Translations under genes and position numbers: made by a program
The notes under the pieces: generated by a model
Told to the model about the DNA's origin: nothing
Databases searched by the model: none
What the model saw: only the letters and a program-made list of their open reading frames with translations
NCBI GenBank assembly: GCA_026398695.1
Contig: JAPLSJ010000130.1
Span: 1-56,213 of the forward strand
Reading direction: 5' to 3'
Source of the DNA: Arenimonas sp.
GTDB lineage: Bacteria; Pseudomonadota; Gammaproteobacteria; Xanthomonadales; Xanthomonadaceae
DNA length: 56,213 nucleotides
Part shown: positions 9,989 to 18,490 of the stretch, one piece after another
Layout of the letters: every line of letters begins with the position of its first letter
Position numbering within the stretch: the stretch's first letter is position 1

Positions 9989-11851
9989 ATGCGAGCCCCG
10001 CGCCGGCAAAAACTCAAGAACCACAACGCCGAGGCCGAGCAGTTCCGCCGGCGCTCGCTGCTGGGCTTCGTTGGCATCGCGCTGGCGATGCTGGGCCTGG
10101 CCGGCGGCTATTTCCGCCTGCAGGTGCTGCAGCACGAGGAATACCAGACGCGATCGGAGGCCAACCGCATCAAGCCCCGCCCGATCGTGCCGGCGCGCGG
10201 CCTGATCTACGACCGCAACGGCCGCCTGCTGGCCGACAACGTGCCCGCCTACCGGCTCGAGATCGTGCCCGAGCAGGTGCGCGACCTCGAGGCCACGTTG
10301 ACCGGCCTGGGCGAGCTGGTGCGGCTGGACGCCGAGGACATCGAGCGCTTCCGGCAGACGCGCCGCGCCACCCGCGGCTTCCGCCCGATCCCGCTGAAGC
10401 TGCGCCTGGACGAAGCCGAACTGGCGCGCCTGGCCGTGAACCGCCACCGGTTCCCGGGCGTGGAAGTGGTGCCCTACCTGACGCGGCGCTACCCGTACGG
10501 GCCGCTGTTCTCGCACATCATCGGCTACGTCGGCCGCGTGGACGTGGCCGACCTGGAGGCCATGGGCGACAGCCGCAACGCCGCGCTCACGCACATCGGC
10601 AAGGCCGGCATCGAACGCTTCCACGAAGCCCGCCTGCGCGGCGAGATCGGCTACGAGGAAATCGAGACCAACGTCGAGGGCCGCGCCCTGGGCGTGCTGC
10701 GCCGGCACGACGCCAAGCCCGGCGTCGACCTGTACCTGAGCGTGGACGCGCGGCTGCAGCAGGCCATGGTGGACGCCTTCGAAGGCAAGGACGGCGCCGC
10801 GGTGGCGATCGATCCGGCCACCGGTGAAATCCTGGGCATGGTCAGCCTGCCGGGCTACGACCCGAACCTGTTCATCAACGGCATCAGCCACAAGGATTGG
10901 GAAGCGCTGCAGGGGCCGTCGCGGCCCTTGTTCAACCGCAACGTGCTGGGCGGCTTCCCGCCGGGCTCCACCATCAAGCCGTTCATGGCGCTGGCGGGGC
11001 TGGAATACGGCCTGCGCAAGCCCGAGGACCGCACCCTGTCCACCGGTGAGTTCTTCCTGCCCGGCCAGGCCCGCGGCTACCGCGACTGGCGGGCCGGTGG
11101 GCATGGCTGGGTGGACCTGCGCGAATCGCTGGCGCAGTCGGTGAACACCTACTATTTCAAGCTTGCGCTCGAGCTCGGCGTGGACCGCATCGACACCTTC
11201 TTCCAGCGCCTGGGCTTCGGCGAGCCGACGGGCATCGACCTGAGCGGCGAAATCGCCGGCGTGCGGCCGTCGCGCGCCTGGAAGCGCAAGCAGTTCAACG
11301 TGGACTGGTACCCCGGCGACACCGTCAATTCCGGCATCGGCCAGGGCTTCTGGGTCACCTCGCCGCTGCAGCTGGCGCAGGGCACCGCGATGATCGCCAA
11401 CGGCGGCGTGCGCCACCGGCCGCACCTGGTGCGCGAGTTCCAGGCCGGGTTCGACCAGCCGCGCAGGCCCGAGCCGCAGCCGCCCGGCGTGCGGGTGGTG
11501 GCCGACGACGCCAACCTGGCCGCCGTGCGCGACGGGCTGGAGGCGGTGATGCACGGCCCCACCGGCTCGGGCCGCGTGGCGGCCAGCGGCGCCGCCTACC
11601 GCATGGCCGGCAAGTCGGGCACCGCGCAGCGCACCAGCCGGCGCGGCCTGGCCAGCACCAATCCGGCCAACCTGCCTTACCACCTGCGCCACCAGGCCTG
11701 GTTCATCGCCTATGCGCCGGCGGACAAGCCCACCATCGCCATCGCGGTGCTGGTCGAACACGGCGGCTCGGGTTCGGGCGCGGCCGCACCGGTGGCGCGC
11801 AAGATCCTGGACGCATGGCTGGTGCCTCCGCCCGAGGACACCGCGCGATGA
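9989..11851 (+). CDS. mrdA: Penicillin-binding protein 2 (peptidoglycan transpeptidase)
   Basis: The 620-aa class B PBP crosslinks lateral-wall peptidoglycan in the elongasome. A cytoplasmic tail and one transmembrane helix (about residues 25-47) are followed by the pedestal domain with RGLIYDRNGRLLADN. The transpeptidase domain has all three motifs: STIK with Ser327 as nucleophile, SVN from Ser384, and KSGT from Lys542. Its stop overlaps the rodA start (ATGA), so the two partner enzymes are translationally coupled. Confidence 0.97.
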   Translation: MRAPRRQKLKNHNAEAEQFRRRSLLGFVGIALAMLGLAGGYFRLQVLQHEEYQTRSEANRIKPRPIVPARGLIYDRNGRLLADNVPAYRLEIVPEQVRDLEATLTGLGELVRLDAEDIERFRQTRRATRGFRPIPLKLRLDEAELARLAVNRHRFPGVEVVPYLTRRYPYGPLFSHIIGYVGRVDVADLEAMGDSRNAALTHIGKAGIERFHEARLRGEIGYEEIETNVEGRALGVLRRHDAKPGVDLYLSVDARLQQAMVDAFEGKDGAAVAIDPATGEILGMVSLPGYDPNLFINGISHKDWEALQGPSRPLFNRNVLGGFPPGSTIKPFMALAGLEYGLRKPEDRTLSTGEFFLPGQARGYRDWRAGGHGWVDLRESLAQSVNTYYFKLALELGVDRIDTFFQRLGFGEPTGIDLSGEIAGVRPSRAWKRKQFNVDWYPGDTVNSGIGQGFWVTSPLQLAQGTAMIANGGVRHRPHLVREFQAGFDQPRRPEPQPPGVRVVADDANLAAVRDGLEAVMHGPTGSGRVAASGAAYRMAGKSGTAQRTSRRGLASTNPANLPYHLRHQAWFIAYAPADKPTIAIAVLVEHGGSGSGAAAPVARKILDAWLVPPPEDTAR

Positions 11852-12954
11852 CCGCCCTGCTGCAATGGCTGCGCGACACCCTGGGCCGGCTGCTCGACAA
11901 GGTCGACCTGCCGCTGCTGCTGGCCCTGCTGTGCGTGATGCTGATCAGCCTGGTGGTGCTGGCCAGCGCCGGCGGCGACAACACGCGGCTGGTCATCTCC
12001 CAGGCCGCGCGCTTCGGCCTGGGCGTGGGCGCGATGGTGCTGGTGTCGCGCGTCACGCCGGCCAAGCTCCGGCTGTGGACGCCGATCGCCTACGGCGTCA
12101 GCCTGGTGCTGCTGGCCCTGGTGTTCGTGTTCGGCTCCGGCCGCAGCGCCAACCTCTGGCTCGACCTGGGCGTGTTCTACCTCCAGCCCGGCGAGCTGCT
12201 GAAGCTGTCGGTGCCGATGATGCTGGCCTGGTACCTGCACGGCGTGGTGCTGCCGCCGCGCTGGAAGACCCTGGCGGTGGCCGCCGCGATCATCGGCCTG
12301 CCGGCGGCGATGATCATCAAGCAGCCCGACCTGGGCACCGGCATGCTGGTGGCGGCGTCGGGCGTGTTCGCCATCTACCTGGCCGGCATCGCCTGGTGGC
12401 GCATCGGCCTGTTCGCGGGCGTGGGGCTGGCGTCGCTGCCGGCCGTGTGGCCGTTCCTGCTGCCGCACCAGCGCGAGCGCGTGCTCACCTTCCTCGACCC
12501 CGAGTCCGACCCGCTGGGCACGGGCTGGAACATCATCCAGTCCAAGATCGCCATCGGTTCGGGCGGCTTCAGCGGCAAGGGCTGGGGGCAGGGCAGCCAG
12601 GCCCACCTGGACTTCCTGCCCGAACACACCACCGACTTCATCTTCTCGGTGCTGTCCGAGGAGTGGGGCTGGCTGGGCGTGGTGACGCTGCTGGCGCTGT
12701 ACCTGTTCATCGTCGGCCGCTGCCTGTGGCTGGCCGCCGGTGCCCGCGACGGCTATTCGCGCATCCTGGCCGGCGCGCTGGCGATGACGTTCTCGGTGTA
12801 CGTGATCGTGAACGGCGGCATGGTCGCCGGCCTGCTGCCGGTGGTGGGCGTGCCGATGCCCCTGCTCAGCTACGGCGGCACGTCGGCGGTGTCGCTGCTG
12901 GTGGGTTTCGGCATCGTGATGTCGGTGCACGCGCATCGAAAATTCATGGCCTGA
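11848..12954 (+). CDS. rodA: RodA, SEDS peptidoglycan glycosyltransferase
   Basis: The 368-aa polytopic protein polymerises lipid II and works with PBP2. It has about ten hydrophobic helices. The SEDS signatures are QPGELLKL, KQPDLGTG, the loop DPESDPLGTGWNIIQSKIAIGSGG containing the catalytic Asp region, PEHTTDFIFSVLSEE, and PMPLLSYGGTS near the end. The start ATG 11848 overlaps the mrdA stop. Confidence 0.97.
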   Translation: MTALLQWLRDTLGRLLDKVDLPLLLALLCVMLISLVVLASAGGDNTRLVISQAARFGLGVGAMVLVSRVTPAKLRLWTPIAYGVSLVLLALVFVFGSGRSANLWLDLGVFYLQPGELLKLSVPMMLAWYLHGVVLPPRWKTLAVAAAIIGLPAAMIIKQPDLGTGMLVAASGVFAIYLAGIAWWRIGLFAGVGLASLPAVWPFLLPHQRERVLTFLDPESDPLGTGWNIIQSKIAIGSGGFSGKGWGQGSQAHLDFLPEHTTDFIFSVLSEEWGWLGVVTLLALYLFIVGRCLWLAAGARDGYSRILAGALAMTFSVYVIVNGGMVAGLLPVVGVPMPLLSYGGTSAVSLLVGFGIVMSVHAHRKFMA

Positions 12955-13023
12955 AACCGCGCCCGAGGGCCTTGGCGCAGGTTCGCCGTGGTAAATTGCC
13001 GCATCCCGGACACGACCAGACCC

Positions 13024-14067
13024 ATGCCCCGAACCGCACTTCGCCTGCTCGCTCCGCTGCTGCTGCTCGCCAGCGCCGCCGTCTTCGCCCAGCCCGCCGC
13101 CGCGCCCCAGGCCGACCCCGTGCAGCGCGCCGCCTTCGTCGCCGAAACGGTGCGCAAGTACGGGCTCGAACCGGCCGAGGTCAACGCCTGGCTCGACCGC
13201 TCCAACTACCGCCAGAGCATCGTCGACGCGATGTCGCGCCCGGCCGAATCGGTGAAGACCTGGAAGCAGTACCGCCCCATCTTCATCGTCGAGCGCCGCA
13301 TCACCGAAGGCCGCGCTTTCCTCGCGCGCCATCGCGAGCAGCTGGCCAAGGTGGAAGCCGACACCGGCGTGCCGGCCGAGATCATCGTCGCCATCATCGG
13401 CGTCGAAACCAGCTACGGCGGCAACACCGGCAGCTACCAGGTGCTTGATGCGCTCTACACGCTGGCGTTCTTCTATCCCATCAGCGGCAAGCCCGACCAG
13501 GTCGAGCGCGAAGCCATGCGCACGAAGTTCTTCCAGGACGAACTGGCACAGGTGATGCTGCTGGCGAAGGAAGAAAACCTCGACCTCGCCGCCATCAAGG
13601 GCAGCTACGCCGGCGCGATGGGCTACGGCCAGTTCATGCCGTCGAGCTACCGCGCCTACGCCCGCGACGGCGACGGAAACGGCCGCCGCGACCTGTTCGG
13701 TTCGCTGCCGGACGTGTTCGCGTCGGTCGCCAACTATTTCGTGGCGCACGGCTGGCAGAAGGGCGAGCCGGTGGTGGCCCTGGCCACGCAGGCGCCCGGC
13801 GCCGCGCCGTTCAAGCCCGAAACGCTGGAAGCCAAGTACAGCCTGGCCGAGCTGGGCGAAAAGGGTTACCGCCCCGCCACCGCGCAGGGCCACGACCTCA
13901 ACGCCACGCTGCTGACCTTCGAAGGCAACGACGGCATCGAGCACTGGCTCGGTTTCCGCAATTTCTACGCCATCACCCGCTACAACCGCTCGCCGATGTA
14001 CGCCATGGCGGTGTACCAGCTGTCGCGCGAGATCGCCGCGGCCCCGGCCACCGCCTCCGCGCCGTGA
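13024..14067 (+). CDS. mltB: Lytic murein transglycosylase B
   Basis: The 347-aa enzyme cleaves the MurNAc-GlcNAc bond to form 1,6-anhydro ends. It has an Ala-rich signal peptide ending at FAQ (about residue 24). This looks like a Sec type I signal because I see no lipobox Cys, unlike E. coli MltB. The family motif IIGVETSYGGNTG carries the catalytic Glu128, followed by YAGAMGYGQFMPSSY and DGDGNGRRDLFGSLPD. ATG 13024 was chosen because it gives a clean signal peptide; an upstream GTG at 12988 would spoil it. A -10-like TAAATT lies about 28 nt upstream. It overlaps rlpA by 4 nt. Confidence 0.94.
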   Translation: MPRTALRLLAPLLLLASAAVFAQPAAAPQADPVQRAAFVAETVRKYGLEPAEVNAWLDRSNYRQSIVDAMSRPAESVKTWKQYRPIFIVERRITEGRAFLARHREQLAKVEADTGVPAEIIVAIIGVETSYGGNTGSYQVLDALYTLAFFYPISGKPDQVEREAMRTKFFQDELAQVMLLAKEENLDLAAIKGSYAGAMGYGQFMPSSYRAYARDGDGNGRRDLFGSLPDVFASVANYFVAHGWQKGEPVVALATQAPGAAPFKPETLEAKYSLAELGEKGYRPATAQGHDLNATLLTFEGNDGIEHWLGFRNFYAITRYNRSPMYAMAVYQLSREIAAAPATASAP

Positions 14068-15026
14068 GGGCGCTGCCTGGCCTGCTGGCGCTGGCGTTGC
14101 TTGCGGGCTGCGCCGGCAAGCCGGTGAAGCCGCCGCCGCAGGCCGCGGCCGCCCCGCGTCCGGCCACGACGGCTGCCGCCAACCCGCCCGCGGCCGCGGA
14201 GGAGGGCGTGCCGCCGGCCTGCCTGCAGGTGCGCGAGCACCGCGACGAGGACTACACCCCGGGCGGCCTGTATGCGCCGGGCGTGCGCGACAGCGCGCCC
14301 CAGCACGCGCTCGACATCAGCGGCATCCCCGAGCCGGTGCCGCGCGCCGAGCCCACCTCCGCCTACGGCAACCGTTCGCCCTACACCGTGCTGGGCAAGA
14401 GTTACCGGGTGCTGCAGCGCGCCGACGGCTACGTCGAGCGCGGGCTGGCCTCGTGGTACGGGCAGAAATTCCACGGCCGCCTGACCTCCAGCCGCGAGGT
14501 CTACGACATGTGCAGCTTCAGCGCCGCGCACAAGACCCTGCCGCTGCCGAGCTACGTGCGCGTCACCAACCTCGACAACGGCCGCAGCGCCATCGTGCGG
14601 GTGAACGACCGCGGCCCCTTCCATGCCGGCCGCATCATCGACCTGAGCTACGCCGCGGCGGTGAAGCTGGGCGTGGACCGCACCGGGACCGCGCGCGTCG
14701 AGGTCGAGGCGATCACTGGCGGCGAGGCGCCGCGCCCGGCCCTGGTGCCCTCGGTCACCTCGCGCGCCCCCACGCCCACCAGCCCCGACGGCGTCGGCCG
14801 GCAGATCGTGCAGGTGGGCGCTTACCGCGATGAATCCAACGCCCGACGCATCGCCGGCCAGCTGCGCGACTCGGACATCCGCGACGTCCAGGTGGAGAAG
14901 GTGCGGCTGCACGAAGGCTGGGTCTGGCGCGTGCGGGTCGGCCCGATGGCGCCGGCGGTGCTCGAAGGCGTACTCGAGCGCATCCGGACGCTGGGCCTGC
15001 CCAGCCCGCGAGTGTTCAGCGAATAA
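14064..15026 (+). CDS. rlpA: RlpA family septal-ring lytic transglycosylase lipoprotein
   Basis: The 320-aa lipoprotein has lipobox LAGC (Cys16) and a Pro/Ala linker. The double-psi beta-barrel RlpA domain follows (GLASWYGQKFHGRLTS..YDM and VRVNDRGPF with the catalytic Asp), and then a C-terminal SPOR domain (IVQVGAYRDESNARRIAGQL..) that binds denuded glycan strands at the septum. The usual TASGE motif reads TSSRE here, a mild variation. It starts with GTG in a GTGA overlap with mltB. Confidence 0.95.
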   Translation: MRALPGLLALALLAGCAGKPVKPPPQAAAAPRPATTAAANPPAAAEEGVPPACLQVREHRDEDYTPGGLYAPGVRDSAPQHALDISGIPEPVPRAEPTSAYGNRSPYTVLGKSYRVLQRADGYVERGLASWYGQKFHGRLTSSREVYDMCSFSAAHKTLPLPSYVRVTNLDNGRSAIVRVNDRGPFHAGRIIDLSYAAAVKLGVDRTGTARVEVEAITGGEAPRPALVPSVTSRAPTPTSPDGVGRQIVQVGAYRDESNARRIAGQLRDSDIRDVQVEKVRLHEGWVWRVRVGPMAPAVLEGVLERIRTLGLPSPRVFSE

Positions 15027-15093
15027 GGTCTAGCATTACCCCCACTTTTCCCCGGCCGGCCTGCGCCAGCCCATGATTTGGAGCCACCCCCGG

Positions 15094-16323
15094 ATGTCCG
15101 TTTCCCGCTTCGCTACTGCCCTGTTGGCCGGCCTGATGGCCACGGCCGCATTCGCCCAGGTCCCCGCCCCCCAGCCCGTGCCCGTGCCGGCGGCCCCGAG
15201 CGCGCCCGCCGCGCCGATGCCCACCGCGCCGGTGCCCAAGGGCGCCAAGGCCTGGATCCTGATGGACCACGTCAGTGGCCAGGTGCTGGCCGGCGAAAAC
15301 TACGACACGGCGCTGGACCCGGCGTCCATCACCAAGGTGATGACCTCGTACGTGGTCGCGGCGGAAATGGCCAACGGCAAGATCAAGCCTACCGACAGCG
15401 TGCGCATCAGCGAGAACGCCTGGCGCTCCGGCGGCGCCGGCACCGACGGCAGCTACAGCGCGCTGGCCATCAACTCCGAAGTGCCGCTCGACGACGTGCT
15501 GCACGGCCTGGTCATCCAGTCCGGCAACGACGCCGCCATCGCCCTGGCCGAACACGTGGCCGGCAGCGAGGCCGCCTTCGTCGACCTGATGAACGCCTAC
15601 GCCCAGCGCCTGGGCATGACCCGCTCGCACTTCGTCAACGCCCACGGCCTCACCGCCGAAGGCCACGTGATGAGCGCGCGCGACATCGCCATCCTCGGAC
15701 GCGCGATGATCAACCAGTTCCCCGACCACTACGCGCTCTACAAGATCAAGGAATTCACCTACGGCGGCATCCAGCAGTGGAACCGCAACGGCCTGCTCTG
15801 GAAGGACGCCAGCGTGGACGGCCTCAAGACCGGCCACACCGACGCCGCCGGCTACTGCCTGGCCGCGTCGGCCAAGCGCGGCGACCAGCGCCTGATCTCG
15901 GTGGTGCTGGGCGTGCAGACCCAAAGCAAGGCCGAGGGCTTCAAGGCCCGCGAAGAGGGCAACCTGGCCCTGCTCAACTGGGGCTTCCGCTTCTTCGAAA
16001 CCCACAGCGTGTACGAGGCCGGCAAGCAGGTCGCCGACCAGAAGCTGTGGCGTGGCGAGGCCGATACGGTGGCCCTGGGCCTGGCCCAGCCGCTGCTGGT
16101 GACCCTGCCGCGCGGCCGCTACGCCGACCTCAAGCCCAGCATGGACGTGCCCAAGCAGCTGGTGGCGCCGATCACCAAGGGCCAGAAGATCGGCACCATG
16201 CGCCTGTCGCTGGACGGCAAGGTGGTGGCCGAGCGCCCGCTGGTGGCGCTGGCCGACGTGGCCGAGGGCGGTTTCTTCAAGCGCATGAACGACGACTTCT
16301 GGCTGTGGTGGGAAAGCGAGTAA
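15094..16323 (+). CDS. dacC: D-alanyl-D-alanine carboxypeptidase (PBP5/6 type)
   Basis: The 409-aa periplasmic enzyme removes the terminal D-Ala of pentapeptides. It has a signal peptide ending at AFAQ and then a Pro/Ala-rich stretch. The peptidase S11 domain has SITK (Ser78, Lys81), SGN (Ser143) and KTG (Lys245). A C-terminal beta domain ends in an amphipathic helix, FFKRMNDDFWLWWESE, that anchors it to the inner membrane. ATG 15094 has TTGGAG at a good distance; ATG 15073 is an alternative. The symbol follows the Xanthomonas convention; dacA is equally possible. Confidence 0.94.
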   Translation: MSVSRFATALLAGLMATAAFAQVPAPQPVPVPAAPSAPAAPMPTAPVPKGAKAWILMDHVSGQVLAGENYDTALDPASITKVMTSYVVAAEMANGKIKPTDSVRISENAWRSGGAGTDGSYSALAINSEVPLDDVLHGLVIQSGNDAAIALAEHVAGSEAAFVDLMNAYAQRLGMTRSHFVNAHGLTAEGHVMSARDIAILGRAMINQFPDHYALYKIKEFTYGGIQQWNRNGLLWKDASVDGLKTGHTDAAGYCLAASAKRGDQRLISVVLGVQTQSKAEGFKAREEGNLALLNWGFRFFETHSVYEAGKQVADQKLWRGEADTVALGLAQPLLVTLPRGRYADLKPSMDVPKQLVAPITKGQKIGTMRLSLDGKVVAERPLVALADVAEGGFFKRMNDDFWLWWESE

Positions 16324-16352
16324 CCGCAGCCGGCTTTTTCCCCGGCGCGGGG

Positions 16353-16381
16353 TTGGGGCGGCGGCATGCCGCCCCCATAAT
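16353..16381 (+). promoter_or_regulatory. Candidate near-leaderless promoter of ybeD-lipB-lipA with a dyad in the spacer
   Basis: The -35 box TTGGGG (16353-16358), a spacer of exactly 17 nt and the -10 box CATAAT (16376-16381) place the transcription start on or next to the ybeD ATG at 16388. The spacer region contains the inverted repeat GGGGCGGC / GCCGCCCC (16355-16375), which could be an operator. Confidence 0.45.
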
Positions 16382-16387
16382 GTCCGC

Positions 16388-16666
16388 ATGAGCATCGAGT
16401 CCGACAACCCAGAGCACGGCTTCCAGTTCCCGGGCATCTTCGAGATCAGCGCCATGGGTGCGGCCGAGGCCGACCTGCACCTGGTGATGCCGATGGTGCT
16501 CGAGGCGCTGGGCCTGACCGTGTACCCCGACCGCATCCGCATCAAGCCTTCCTCCAAGGGCAATTACGTCTCGGTGGTGCTGGTGTTCGAGGCGCATTCG
16601 CGCGAGGACTACGACGCCGCCCACGGCGCCCTGCGCGAGCACCCGGCGGTGAAGTGGACGCTGTAG
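16388..16666 (+). CDS. ybeD: YbeD family protein (DUF493)
   Basis: This 92-aa ferredoxin-fold (ACT-like) protein sits next to lipB in most gammaproteobacteria. Typical segments are [11 protein letters not shown] and [25 protein letters not shown]. Its function is not established; a regulatory or ligand-binding role in lipoylation is suggested by its position. The last 13 nt overlap lipB. Confidence 0.93.
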   Translation: MSIESDNPEHGFQFPGIFEISAMGAAEADLHLVMPMVLEALGLTVYPDRIRIKPSSKGNYVSVVLVFEAHSREDYDAAHGALREHPAVKWTL

Positions 16667-17358
16667 CCCCGGCCTGCGCGGCCCCCGTGGCCGCACCCGG
16701 CACGCGCCCCTGGATCGTCCGCGAACTGGGCCGCCAGCCCTACGAACCGGTCTGGCGCGCCATGCAGCGCTTCACCGACGCCCGCGGCCCCGACACCCCC
16801 GACGAGCTGTGGCTGGTGGAGCACGACCCCGTGTTCACCCTGGGCCAGGCCGGCAAGCCCGAGCACGTGCTGGCCGCCGGCGACATCCCCGTGCTCAGCG
16901 TCGACCGCGGCGGCCAGGTCACGTACCACGGCCCCGGCCAGATCGTCGCCTACCCGCTGGTGGACCTGCGTCGCCTGGGCCTGGGCGTGCGCGAGCTGGT
17001 GTGCCGGATCGAACAGGCCGTGATCGACGTGCTGGCCGGCCTGGGCATCGCCGCCGCCCGCCGCGATGGCGCGCCCGGCATCTACGTGGACGGCGCCAAG
17101 GTGATGGCCCTGGGCCTGCGCGTTCGGCGCGGCTGCAGTTTCCACGGCCTGGCCTTCAACGTGGCGATGGACCTGGAGCCGTTCCAGCGCATCAATCCCT
17201 GCGGTTTCCAGGGGCTGGAAGTGACCACGGTGCTAGACTTGGGCGGCCCTGGCGACCCGGCGGCGCTCAAGCCCGCCCTGGTCCAGGCCCTGTCCCGAAC
17301 GCTGGGGCTGGCCGCGGATTTTTCGCCCGACGCGCCCGACCTGACCCCCTCCGCCTGA
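16654..17358 (+). CDS. lipB: Octanoyl-[ACP]:protein octanoyltransferase
   Basis: The 234-aa enzyme transfers octanoyl from ACP to lipoyl domains, the first step of lipoate synthesis. The glycine-rich [19 protein letters not shown] motif, Lys149 in DGAKVMALG, and the acyl-thioester Cys183 in INPCGFQG are all present. It starts with GTG and overlaps the end of ybeD by 13 nt, so it is translationally coupled. lipA follows after 13 nt. Confidence 0.96.
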   Translation: MDAVAPACAAPVAAPGTRPWIVRELGRQPYEPVWRAMQRFTDARGPDTPDELWLVEHDPVFTLGQAGKPEHVLAAGDIPVLSVDRGGQVTYHGPGQIVAYPLVDLRRLGLGVRELVCRIEQAVIDVLAGLGIAAARRDGAPGIYVDGAKVMALGLRVRRGCSFHGLAFNVAMDLEPFQRINPCGFQGLEVTTVLDLGGPGDPAALKPALVQALSRTLGLAADFSPDAPDLTPSA

Positions 17359-17371
17359 GCCGCCGCCGACC

Positions 17372-18376
17372 ATGTCCGACAACGCCAAGACCATTCCGCT
17401 GCAGGTGCTGGGTTCGCCGCTGGTGGAAGGCGCCAAGCAGCTGGGCGGCGACAAGATCGGCAAGAGCCCGGTGAAGTTCGACGAATCGGCGCCGGTGCTG
17501 CGCAAGCCCAGCTGGATCCGGGTGCGCATTCCGGCCGGCAACGCGGTGGCCAAGCTCAAGTCCAAGCTGCGCGAGAACCGCCTGGTCACCGTGTGCGAAG
17601 AGGCCAGCTGCCCCAACATCCACGAGTGCTTCAGCCACGGCACCGCCACCTTCATGATCCTGGGCGAGGTGTGCACGCGCCGCTGCAGCTTCTGCGACGT
17701 CGCCCACGGCCGGCCCAAGCCGCCCGACGCCAGCGAGCCGGCCAACCTGGCCCGCACCGTGGCCGACATGGGCCTGCGCTACGTCGTCATCACCTCGGTG
17801 GATCGCGACGACCTGCGCGACGGCGGCGCCCAGCACTTCGTGGACTGCATCCGCGAGGCGCGCGCGCTGTCGCCCGAACTCAAGATCGAAATCCTCACGC
17901 CCGACTTCCGCGGCAAGGGCCGCATGGACCGCGCGCTGGAGATCCTGGCCACGAATCCGCCGGACGTGTTCAACCACAACCTGGAAACCGTGCGCGAGCT
18001 GTATTCCAACGTGCGCCCGGGCGCCGACTACGACTGGTCGCTGCAGCTGCTGCAGCGTTTCAAGGCCCAGCATCCGGACGTGCCCACCAAGTCCGGCATC
18101 ATGCTGGGCCTGGGCGAGGAGTGGGACCAGGTGCTGGGCGCACTGCGCGACCTGCGCGCGCACGACGTGGACATGGTCACCATCGGCCAGTACCTGCAGC
18201 CCACGCCGCACCACCACCCGGTGATCCGCTACTGGACCCCCGAGGAGTTCAAGGCGCTGGAAACCGAAGGCCTGGCCATGGGCTTCACCCACGTGGCGTC
18301 GGGCCCGATGGTGCGCTCGTCCTACCACGCCGACCGCATGGCGGCCGACGCCGGCTATGTGGCCCTGCCGGCCTGA
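17372..18376 (+). CDS. lipA: Lipoyl synthase (radical SAM)
   Basis: The 334-aa enzyme inserts two sulfurs into octanoyl-protein. The auxiliary cluster motif [12 protein letters not shown] holds Cys75, Cys80 and Cys86. The radical-SAM cluster motif CTRRCSFC holds Cys101, Cys105 and Cys108. The C-terminal RSSYH (315-319) carries the serine ligand of the auxiliary cluster. All key residues are intact. It is the last gene of the ybeD-lipB-lipA unit. Confidence 0.98.
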   Translation: MSDNAKTIPLQVLGSPLVEGAKQLGGDKIGKSPVKFDESAPVLRKPSWIRVRIPAGNAVAKLKSKLRENRLVTVCEEASCPNIHECFSHGTATFMILGEVCTRRCSFCDVAHGRPKPPDASEPANLARTVADMGLRYVVITSVDRDDLRDGGAQHFVDCIREARALSPELKIEILTPDFRGKGRMDRALEILATNPPDVFNHNLETVRELYSNVRPGADYDWSLQLLQRFKAQHPDVPTKSGIMLGLGEEWDQVLGALRDLRAHDVDMVTIGQYLQPTPHHHPVIRYWTPEEFKALETEGLAMGFTHVASGPMVRSSYHADRMAADAGYVALPA

Positions 18377-18455
18377 GCCGGCGCGCCGCTGACACCGGGC
18401 TGAACCAACGCCCCGGCACGGTGTCGCACATCACTTAAGGCACACGCACCGCCGC

Positions 18456-18482
18456 TATGCTGGGCGCATGCTCTACCCCTGA
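18456..18482 (+). promoter_or_regulatory. Candidate prc promoter -10 and four-codon leader ORF
   Basis: TATGCT (18456-18461) resembles a -10 box. Six nucleotides later comes ATG CTC TAC CCC TGA (18468-18482), which encodes MLYP and ends 8 nt before the protease ATG. No clear -35 is seen. If the transcript starts at this ATG, it would be a leaderless mini-ORF that feeds ribosomes to prc, which lacks a good ribosome site. Confidence 0.3.
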
Positions 18483-18490
18483 ATCACCGG

